NCBI GenBank assembly: GCA_938004315.1
Contig: CALKWG010000210.1
Coordinates: 1 to 5,793, forward strand
Length of the DNA stretch: 5,793 nt
DNA from: an uncultured Spirochaetaceae bacterium
GTDB taxonomy: Bacteria; Spirochaetota; Spirochaetia; Treponematales; UBA12059
Direction of reading: 5' to 3'
Numbering within the stretch: position 1 is the first letter of the stretch; the number at the start of each line of letters is the position of its first letter. The notes under the pieces were generated by a model. It was not told the DNA's origin, did not search any database, and was given only the letters and a program-made list of their open reading frames with translations. Below are positions 1 to 4,954 of this stretch, one piece after another. Position numbers and translations under genes: made by a program.

Positions 1-1055
1 GCTTCGAGTACTCGGCCGTGGGCGGCTGGGTGGTCACGCGCGGAGCCGGCCAGAATTCCACCTTCTACGGCAAGATAGAGGATATCGTCCTGTCGCAGGA
101 CTACGTCTGCCCCGGCGGCGTCGACCTTAGGACCCGCGACTTTCCCGCGGCGGCGAACGGCCCGGACCTGGACCAGGTCATGATGGGCTCGGAGGGGACC
201 TTCGGCGCGCTCTACGCCGCTACGCTCAAGGTTCGGCGCTATATGCCGGAGAACACGCGGCGCTTCTCCTTCATCTTTAAGGACTGGGAGAGCGCCAAGG
301 ACGCCTGCCGGACGATCATGCAGGGCGAATTCGGCTTCCCGAGCGTGTTCAGGCTATCCGATCCCGAGGAATCGGACGTGGCGTTGAAGCTCTACGGCGT
401 GGACGGCACGATCCTGGACGCGCTCATGACGGCGCGGGGCTACAAGAAGGGCGAGCGCTGCCTGATGCTCGGTACGGCCGACGGCGAGGCGGGCTTTAGC
501 CGCCACGTGAAGCGCATGGTGAAGAGAATATGCCGGAGCCATGGCGCCATGTACACGACCGGGCTCGTACAGAAGGCCTGGGAGCACGGCCGCTTCCGCG
601 ACCCCTATATGCGCGAGGACCTGCAGGACTACGGCATCATGATCGACACCCTGGAGTGCTCGGTGAATTGGACCAACCTGGAAGAGGTGCATACCGGCGT
701 CCGCGCCTTCTGCCATTCCCGCCCGGACACCATCTGCATGACGCATATGTCGCATTTCTATCCCCAGGGCTGCAATCTATACTTCATCTTCATAGCCAAG
801 ATGGACAGCCTGGACGAGTACCTGGCCTATCAGCGCGGCGTGCTCGACGCCATCCAGGCGTCGGGAGCTACGATGAGCCACCACCACGGCATCGGCAAGG
901 CCTTCGCCCCTTGGCTCGAGGGCGACGTGGGCCCCGAGGCCATGGCCGTCTACCGCGCCCTGAAGCGCCACTTCGACCCCCATAACGTCATGAACCCCGG
1001 CGGAACGTTGGCTTTAGATCTACCGGACGAGCAGAGACGCTTTCCGAAGTCATAA
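1..1055 (+). CDS. FAD-linked oxidase, alkylglycerone-phosphate synthase (AGPS)-like, 5'-truncated
   Basis: The first complete codon is at position 3; about 350 residues up to the TAA at 1053-1055 are visible, so the N-terminus and the first half of the FAD (PCMH) domain lie outside the window. Seen: GGWV.TR.AGQNS..YGKIED near the left edge and GSEGTFG at 186-206, both typical of the second half of the FAD-binding fold; an Arg in VFRLSD (351-353); a Tyr in CNLYF (780-782); the triple-histidine SHHHGIGK motif (His codons 879-887); and a C-terminal DPHNVMNPGG. In the AGPS family the flavoenzyme exchanges the acyl group of acyl-DHAP for a fatty alcohol, giving alkyl-DHAP, the first ether-lipid intermediate. 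The Tyr and HHH motif match remembered catalytic residues of mammalian AGPS; this alignment is from memory. Alternative: another PF01565/PF02913 oxidase such as a D-lactate or glycolate dehydrogenase, which usually lacks three consecutive histidines. The true substrate is inferred. Confidence 0.85.
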   Translation, partial: FEYSAVGGWVVTRGAGQNSTFYGKIEDIVLSQDYVCPGGVDLRTRDFPAAANGPDLDQVMMGSEGTFGALYAATLKVRRYMPENTRRFSFIFKDWESAKDACRTIMQGEFGFPSVFRLSDPEESDVALKLYGVDGTILDALMTARGYKKGERCLMLGTADGEAGFSRHVKRMVKRICRSHGAMYTTGLVQKAWEHGRFRDPYMREDLQDYGIMIDTLECSVNWTNLEEVHTGVRAFCHSRPDTICMTHMSHFYPQGCNLYFIFIAKMDSLDEYLAYQRGVLDAIQASGATMSHHHGIGKAFAPWLEGDVGPEAMAVYRALKRHFDPHNVMNPGGTLALDLPDEQRRFPKS

Positions 1056-1128
1056 AGACTACGCGTCCGCTTGCCTTCTGGTCGCCCGCGCATTAGGCTT
1101 TCCTTAGCTTCCCGACGCTTAGGGGGGC

Positions 1129-1136
1129 GAAGGGGG
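1129..1136 (+). promoter_or_regulatory. Shine-Dalgarno of the ferritin-like gene
   Basis: GAAGGGGG lies 6 nt before the ATG at 1143 and decides that start. The reading frame is open back to a TTG at 1071, but those extra residues are Arg-rich, lack family similarity, and have no ribosome site. The purine-rich stretch is preceded by a second G-run at 1122-1127. Confidence 0.6.
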
Positions 1137-1142
1137 CGGACC

Positions 1143-1667
1143 ATGGCTACGGCGGGCGTCAGCGTCTTCGAGTTCGCGATCAAATCGGAGGAGGAAGGCG
1201 CGGCCTTCTACGAGACGGCCTCGGGCGGAACGGCCGCCATGGCCGACGGCAACCTCGCCGCCTTCCTCAAAGCCCTGGCCGCCGACGAGCGCGCCCATGC
1301 CGCGGGCCTGCGTAAGCTGCGCGATCGGATGGCGGCCAAGGGCGCCGCTTCCTACTTCGAGAGCGCGGAGGTCGACGACTACCTGGACGCGGTCATACGC
1401 GGCGGCCTCTTCGAGTCGGCGGCGCGCCTCCCCGACGCCTCGGGCCCGCCGTCCACGATAGAAGACTTCTACCGCATCGCGATACGCGCTGAGCGCTCAT
1501 CGATACTTCTGTACCAAGCCCTGATCGACCAAGCGCGCGACGCGCCGCTTAAGAAGGCTCTCAAGGGCATGCTCGCCGACGAGAAGCGGCACTTAAGCCG
1601 CGTCGTCGCCCTCAGGGCCGACCGTGATAACGTCTTCGCGATCGAGCGCTTCGGCTGTATGTGCTAG
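1143..1667 (+). CDS. Ferritin-like diiron protein (rubrerythrin-type domain, no rubredoxin domain)
   Basis: 174 residues from the ATG at 1143. The protein reads as two helix pairs with matching ligand sets: AIxxE...FY around E16 with ExxH at E49/H52, then AIxxE...Y around E117 with ExxH at E147/H150. This gives the six carboxylate/histidine ligands of a ferritin-like diiron centre. Family members of this shape (COG1633/rubrerythrin-like) are cytoplasmic and handle peroxide or iron. The CxxC pairs of a rubredoxin domain are absent, so an external electron donor would be needed if it is a peroxidase. The linker between the pairs (residues about 65-104) contains several acidic residues. The C-terminus ends FGCMC, giving two cysteines (C172, C174) and no others. 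It starts 87 nt after the AGPS-like stop with its own strong ribosome site. Exact activity (peroxidase, iron storage, other oxidase) cannot be told from sequence. Confidence 0.85.
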   Translation: MATAGVSVFEFAIKSEEEGAAFYETASGGTAAMADGNLAAFLKALAADERAHAAGLRKLRDRMAAKGAASYFESAEVDDYLDAVIRGGLFESAARLPDASGPPSTIEDFYRIAIRAERSSILLYQALIDQARDAPLKKALKGMLADEKRHLSRVVALRADRDNVFAIERFGCMC

Positions 1668-1687
1668 CGGGCTGAGGGCCGACGGCC

Positions 1688-1713
1688 GGCGGGCCGAGCG
1701 CCCTCGGCTCGCC
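1688..1713 (+). terminator. Strong GC hairpin after the ferritin-like gene, possible terminator
   Basis: An 11-bp inverted repeat (arms 1688-1698 and 1703-1713, one G-U pair) encloses the tetraloop CGCC, 20 nt after the ferritin-like stop. The downstream sequence is TCGGGCCTGTTATT, so a clean U-tract is missing. It may be a weak intrinsic terminator, an mRNA-end stabiliser, or simply a product of high GC. It sits before an AT-rich patch likely to hold the next promoter. Confidence 0.4.
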
Positions 1714-1719
1714 TCGGGC

Positions 1720-1748
1720 CTGTTATTAAAAGCGGTACGCGATATAGT
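1720..1748 (+). promoter_or_regulatory. Putative promoter of the HD-domain gene
   Basis: The stretch 1721-1772 is distinctly AT-rich for this window. TATAGT at 1743-1748 resembles a -10 box; 17 nt upstream, CTGTTA (1720-1725) is only a poor -35 match. Its position just downstream of the hairpin and 32 nt before the HD-gene ATG supports a separate transcription start. The match is weak and the sigma factor preferences of the host are unknown. Confidence 0.3.
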
Positions 1749-1767
1749 TTCTAAAGATACGCAAATA

Positions 1768-1774
1768 GAAGGGG
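1768..1774 (+). promoter_or_regulatory. Shine-Dalgarno of the HD-domain gene
   Basis: GAAGGGG lies 5 nt before the ATG at 1780 and supports that start over the open extension back to 1624, which would overlap the ferritin-like gene and read through the hairpin. The leader (GAAGGGG-CGG) closely resembles the one before the ferritin-like gene. Confidence 0.6.
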
Positions 1775-1779
1775 CGGCT

Positions 1780-2676
1780 ATGCCAGAATACGACGGCGTC
1801 CAATTAGCGGGGCTCGTGAACCCCGGCGATCCCGTGGCGGTATTAGAGGAGTGCTACGCCCTGTGGGCCGCCCGCTACGGCGAACGCAGCTTCTCCGCCG
1901 TCCTAAGCGCCTTCGACCAGGTCCGCGGCGTCTTCGCCGGGCTTAAGCCGGGATACCACGCCTGCGACACCGACTACCATAACTTCGAGCACACGCTGGC
2001 GGTACTGCTCGCCTCGTCTCGCCTCCTTGACGGAGCCTTCGAGGAGGGAGCGGGGTTCGAGGCCGGCATGGCCGAGGACTACCTGATAGCGGCCCTCTGC
2101 CACGATACCGGTTATATCCGACGCGTCGGGGAGGAGGGCGGCACCGGCGCCCGCTTTACCTTCAACCACGTCGAGCGTTCGGCCCACTTCGTCCGGGATA
2201 ACGCGCACGCCCTCGGCCTAGCCCGACCCGAACGGATCAAGCGGCTGATCTGGTCCACGGGCCTGCGCGACGAGTTCAACGAGCAGGCGTGGGACTCCAA
2301 GGAGGAGCGGCTCGCGGGCGCCATGCTGGCGAGCGCCGACCTTATCGGGCAGATGTCCGATCGCGCCTACCTCGAGAAGCTGCTCTTCCTCTATTACGAG
2401 TTCCGCGAGGCCGGCTTCCCCGGCTACGATACCGAGTTCGACATCTTGCGCAAGACGCTCGGATTCTACGACGCGACCGTCGCGCGCCTGGACGGCCCCT
2501 TGGGCGCCGTCCGCTCGTTCGCTCGCGGCCACTTCAGGTCGCGTTACGGCCTAGACCGCGACCTCTATGCCGAGGCGATGGAGCGTCAGATGGAGTATCT
2601 TAAGTCGATTATCGCCGACGATACCACCAACTTTAGGAAGAAGCTCAAGCGCCTGGACCTCGAGCGGGCCGTATAG
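1780..2676 (+). CDS. HD-domain metal-dependent phosphohydrolase, phosphodiesterase-like
   Basis: 298 residues, predicted soluble with no signal peptide or membrane segment. Seen: YHNFEHTLAV (residues 66-75) giving H67 and H71, CHDTGY with the H108-D109 doublet, FNHVERSAHF with H130 and H136, and SADLIGQM with D187. Together these form the H...HD...D metal-site pattern of the HD superfamily. The YHNxxH signature is also the hallmark of the class I cyclic-nucleotide phosphodiesterase catalytic domain, although HDxxHxG of those enzymes is not present (HDTGYI here). The C-terminal third is helical and charged, ending in a Lys/Arg/Leu-rich tail. No sensor domain (PAS, GAF, REC) is attached. Likely role: hydrolysis of a phosphate ester or nucleotide, possibly a signalling nucleotide; the substrate is not deducible. 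The start was chosen from the strong ribosome site and family-like N-terminus. Confidence 0.8.
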   Translation: MPEYDGVQLAGLVNPGDPVAVLEECYALWAARYGERSFSAVLSAFDQVRGVFAGLKPGYHACDTDYHNFEHTLAVLLASSRLLDGAFEEGAGFEAGMAEDYLIAALCHDTGYIRRVGEEGGTGARFTFNHVERSAHFVRDNAHALGLARPERIKRLIWSTGLRDEFNEQAWDSKEERLAGAMLASADLIGQMSDRAYLEKLLFLYYEFREAGFPGYDTEFDILRKTLGFYDATVARLDGPLGAVRSFARGHFRSRYGLDRDLYAEAMERQMEYLKSIIADDTTNFRKKLKRLDLERAV

Positions 2677-2721
2677 GGCCCTGGCGGCTGGTGCTTTTCC
2701 GCTAGAAACGATCCGTCCCCC

Positions 2722-2749
2722 TTGCCGCTTAACCGGTTTTCGTCATAGC
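2722..2749 (+). promoter_or_regulatory. Possible promoter placing transcription start at the MATE start codon
   Basis: TTGCCG (2722-2727) and CATAGC (2744-2749) are separated by 16 nt and weakly resemble -35 and -10 boxes. Transcription would begin close to the ATG at 2758, giving a leaderless or nearly leaderless mRNA, which would fit the absence of a Shine-Dalgarno there. The palindrome AACCGGTT (2731-2738) lies in the spacer and could be an operator or chance. All box matches are poor. Confidence 0.2.
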
Positions 2750-2757
2750 GTCCACCC

Positions 2758-4155
2758 ATGAATCCCTTAATACGTACGCGCAGGATGTTCGGACCATGGT
2801 CGTTCTATCGGGAGGCGCTCGCCGTGGCGCTCCCGGTCATGGCGCAGCAGTTGATCCAAAGCCTCGTCTCGCTCATCGATAACTTCATGGTGGCGGGACT
2901 GGGGGACGCCAAGATGGCCTCGGTGAACGTGGCCAACCAGGTGAACTTCGTCTATTTCGTCCTCATGTTCACGCTCTCGGGCGCCGGCGGCGTCTACATG
3001 TCCCAATACCGCGGCGCGGGCGACGAGGAGGGCATGCAGCAGGCCTATCGCTTCAAGGCCATCATGACCATGCTCCTGTCGATCGCCTACTTCGCCGTCT
3101 GTCAGCTTATCCCCGAGACGCTCATCGGGCTCATGACCATAGGCAATACGGCCCGGGACGAGATCATCCCGCTAGCCGCCCAATACATGCGGACGGTCTC
3201 ATGGTTCTTCGTGCCCATGGGCCTCTCCCAGGCCATAGGCTCGGCCTTCCGCGAGATAGGCCGGCCTAAGGTCCCCTTGGTGATCTCCGTGGGCGCGACC
3301 TTGATCAACACCTTCTTGAACTGGGTCTTCATCTACGGCTCGCTCGGCGCCCCGAAGCTCGAGGTGCTGGGCGCCGCCCTGGCGACCAACATAGCGCGCG
3401 GCGCGGAGCTCGCCGCCTTCATCGTCTACGTGAAGGCCGCCAAGGCGCCTTTCTACGTGCCCTTCGCCAGGCTCCTCAAGGCCCGCTGGCCGCTCTTCAT
3501 CGAGATCTTGAGGAAGTCGGGCCTCATGGTGCTCTCGGAGGCCAGCTGGGTCGTCTCGGAGACCGTGACCACCGCGCTCTATAACGGCCGCGGCGGCGCG
3601 GAGGTCGTGGCCGGCATGGTTGCCGGCTGGGCCATCGCCAACGTCTTCTTCCTGGTGTTCACCGGCATACACGTCTCCACCGGCGTGATCGTCGGCGGCG
3701 CGCTCGGGGCCGATAGGCTGGACGAGGCGAGGGACAAGGCCCGTTGGATGATGGGCGGCTCGGTGGTCGCCGGCGCGGTCCTCGGGCTCCTGCAGACGGC
3801 CAGCCTCCTGGCCGTGCCCTTCGTCTTCATGAACCTGACGCCGCACGCCATGGAGATCACCCGCGGGCTCCTTATCGTGATCTCGGTCTACCTGCCGCTC
3901 TGGGCCCTCTTGAACGCGCAGTTCGCCGTATCGCGCGCCGGCGGCGACATGATGATGGGCGTAGCCGTGGACGTCGGCGTCACCTATGGCGCCTTCATCC
4001 CCGGCGCCTTCGCCCTGGCCCTGCTTACGCCCATCGGGCCTGTAAACATGTACGCCATCGTGAAGCTCACCGACTTCTTGAAGTGGGCCGTGGCCAAGCG
4101 CTGGCTTAAGAAGGAACGCTGGGTGGTGAACCTGGCTAAGCCGGCGGCGGCGTAG
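2758..4155 (+). CDS. MATE-family multidrug/metabolite efflux transporter
   Basis: 465 residues, the usual MATE length, with about twelve hydrophobic segments in two related halves (two MatE domains, roughly residues 20-180 and 245-410). Seen in the N-half: LPVMAQQLIQSLVSLIDNFM with D41 in the first membrane segment, the position where MATE proteins carry a conserved Asp linked to cation coupling; then GAGGVYMSQYRGAGD, and a long FREIGRPKVPLVIS loop followed by TLINTFLNWVFIYG. The C-half opens with LSEASWVVSET (E261, E268). Such inner-membrane proteins export drugs, dyes or metabolites against an H+ or Na+ gradient; substrate and ion are not predictable. The ATG at 2758 is the first possible start, because TAG at 2746-2748 closes the frame upstream. 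No Shine-Dalgarno is visible. The alternative ATG at 2785 also has no properly spaced site. The tail after residue 440 is basic and cytoplasmic in character. Confidence 0.93.
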   Translation: MNPLIRTRRMFGPWSFYREALAVALPVMAQQLIQSLVSLIDNFMVAGLGDAKMASVNVANQVNFVYFVLMFTLSGAGGVYMSQYRGAGDEEGMQQAYRFKAIMTMLLSIAYFAVCQLIPETLIGLMTIGNTARDEIIPLAAQYMRTVSWFFVPMGLSQAIGSAFREIGRPKVPLVISVGATLINTFLNWVFIYGSLGAPKLEVLGAALATNIARGAELAAFIVYVKAAKAPFYVPFARLLKARWPLFIEILRKSGLMVLSEASWVVSETVTTALYNGRGGAEVVAGMVAGWAIANVFFLVFTGIHVSTGVIVGGALGADRLDEARDKARWMMGGSVVAGAVLGLLQTASLLAVPFVFMNLTPHAMEITRGLLIVISVYLPLWALLNAQFAVSRAGGDMMMGVAVDVGVTYGAFIPGAFALALLTPIGPVNMYAIVKLTDFLKWAVAKRWLKKERWVVNLAKPAAA

Positions 4156-4160
4156 GGCCG

Positions 4161-4183
4161 GCTCCCGCCGCTCCGGCGGGGGC
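4161..4183 (+). terminator. GC-rich hairpin after the MATE gene, possible terminator
   Basis: Arms 4161-4170 and 4174-4183 pair over 10 bp (core CCCGCCG/CGGCGGG plus one T-G wobble) around a CTC loop, beginning 6 nt after the MATE stop codon. No U-tract follows (TGGCGTTCC), so it could be a weak terminator, a processing or stability element, or an attenuator between the MATE and plsC genes. Confidence 0.4.
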
Positions 4184-4202
4184 TGGCGTTCCGCCCGCTT
4201 TC

Positions 4203-4218
4203 GGGGCATTATTGCCCC
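4203..4218 (+). promoter_or_regulatory. Hairpin or -10-like element abutting the plsC start codon
   Basis: GGGGCA (4203-4208) and TGCCCC (4213-4218) are perfect 6-bp inverted arms around TTAT, and the ATG follows with no gap. The ribosome-binding region would therefore be inside a stem, and no Shine-Dalgarno is visible. The same bases contain CATTAT (4207-4212), a 4/6 match to a -10 box placed so that transcription would begin near the ATG. The two readings, translational hairpin and leaderless promoter, cannot be separated by sequence alone. Confidence 0.35.
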
Positions 4219-4944
4219 ATGCTGCGCACCATACTCTTCTATACCTACTTTTGGCTGAGCCTGGCGATCTCCACGCCGGTGGTGGCGATCTTCGCGATCA
4301 TCACGCTCCTGGGGCTGCGCCAACGCTTCGAGTGGCTCATAAGCCTGGCGACCAAGCTTTGGGCGCGTTCGGTGGTATGGGCCACCGGCGCCCGCGTGGT
4401 CGTCGAGGGCCTTGAGCGCATACCGGCGCGGGGCGGGATCTGCCTCGTTGGCAACCACCAGGGCTCGCTCGAGATACCGATACTCCTCGCCTCGCTCCCT
4501 CGCGCGCCGGGCTTCGTAGCCAAGCGCGAGGCGGCCTTCATGCCCTTCCTGAACATGTGGATCCTGGCCTTGGGCGGCTCCTTCATCGACAGGAAGAACG
4601 CCAGGCGAGCCCGCGCCTCTATCGAACGAGGCGCCAAGCGCCTTCGCGACGGGGCTATCATGATCATCTACCCCGAGGGGACGCGTAGCCGCGGCGACCG
4701 CCTAGGCGAGTTCAAGCGCGGCTCGTTCAAGCTGGCCACCATGGCCGAGGTGCCCATCCTGCCGGTTACCATAGACGGCTCCTGGCGCGTCTGGGAGGAG
4801 AAGAAGCGTATCCGACCTGCGGCGGTGCGCTTCACGATACACGAGCCCATCCCTACGGCCGGCATGGGACCCGAGGAGCGCAAGGCCCTGCCTGATCGGG
4901 TCCGGGCCGTCGTCGCCTCCGCCTTGCCCGGCGGCGGCGCTTAA
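4219..4944 (+). CDS. plsC: 1-acyl-sn-glycerol-3-phosphate acyltransferase (PlsC/LPLAT family), HX4E variant
   Basis: 241 residues, normal for bacterial PlsC. A hydrophobic N-terminus (residues about 5-33) should anchor it in the inner membrane. Acyltransferase blocks appear in order: block I NHQGSLEIP (H80, E85), KRE at 102-104, block II GGSFIDR (119-125), block III YPEGTRSRG (151-159), and block IV VPILPVTIDGS (from 178). The family transfers an acyl group from acyl-ACP or acyl-CoA to the sn-2 position of lysophosphatidate, giving phosphatidate. The catalytic box normally reads HX4D; here the acidic residue is Glu (GAG at 4471-4473). The other blocks are intact, so an active enzyme is likely, but acceptor preference could differ (for example another lysolipid). 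The ATG at 4219 is the only usual start codon after the upstream in-frame TAG at 4153. The gene is tightly followed by an EamA-type transporter. Confidence 0.92.
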   Translation: MLRTILFYTYFWLSLAISTPVVAIFAIITLLGLRQRFEWLISLATKLWARSVVWATGARVVVEGLERIPARGGICLVGNHQGSLEIPILLASLPRAPGFVAKREAAFMPFLNMWILALGGSFIDRKNARRARASIERGAKRLRDGAIMIIYPEGTRSRGDRLGEFKRGSFKLATMAEVPILPVTIDGSWRVWEEKKRIRPAAVRFTIHEPIPTAGMGPEERKALPDRVRAVVASALPGGGA

Positions 4945-4947
4945 GGA
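4943..4947 (+). promoter_or_regulatory. Shine-Dalgarno of the EamA transporter, overlapping the plsC stop
   Basis: AAGGA lies 7 nt before the ATG at 4955 and shares two bases with the plsC TAA (4942-4944). Ribosomes ending plsC would uncover or deliver directly to this site, so translational coupling of the pair is likely. Confidence 0.65.
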
Positions 4948-4954
4948 TACGGCC

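Noticed and set aside
530..985. Alternative-frame open stretch inside the AGPS-like gene, plus an antisense one at 354-755
   Set aside because: Both are shadows of the conserved AGPS frame with Pro/Arg/His-rich, domain-free products and no ribosome site of their own.
1071..1099. Promoter-like TTGCCT...TAGGCT upstream of the ferritin-like gene
   Set aside because: Spacing is 17 nt but the -10 match is only 3 of 6, too weak in a region with several similar near-matches; kept only as a note.
1071..1142. Upstream TTG extension of the ferritin-like gene
   Set aside because: The extra 24 residues are Arg-rich and unlike the family, whereas the ATG at 1143 follows a strong GAAGGGGG site and begins at the usual first helix.
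1624..1779. In-frame upstream extension of the HD gene
   Set aside because: It overlaps the ferritin-like gene, is low-complexity Ala/Arg/Ser-rich, runs through a strong hairpin, and has no ribosome site; the ATG at 1780 has GAAGGGG 5 nt before it.
2289..2603. Open frame of about 100 codons inside the HD gene
   Set aside because: Arg/Pro/Leu-rich shadow frame over the conserved HD protein; no start signals.
3199..4458. Long antisense open frame (419 codons) across the MATE and plsC genes
   Set aside because: It is the mirror of strongly GC-biased codons on the + strand. Its product is an Arg/His/Gly/Glu-rich mixture with no recognisable domain, and it crosses two well-supported genes.
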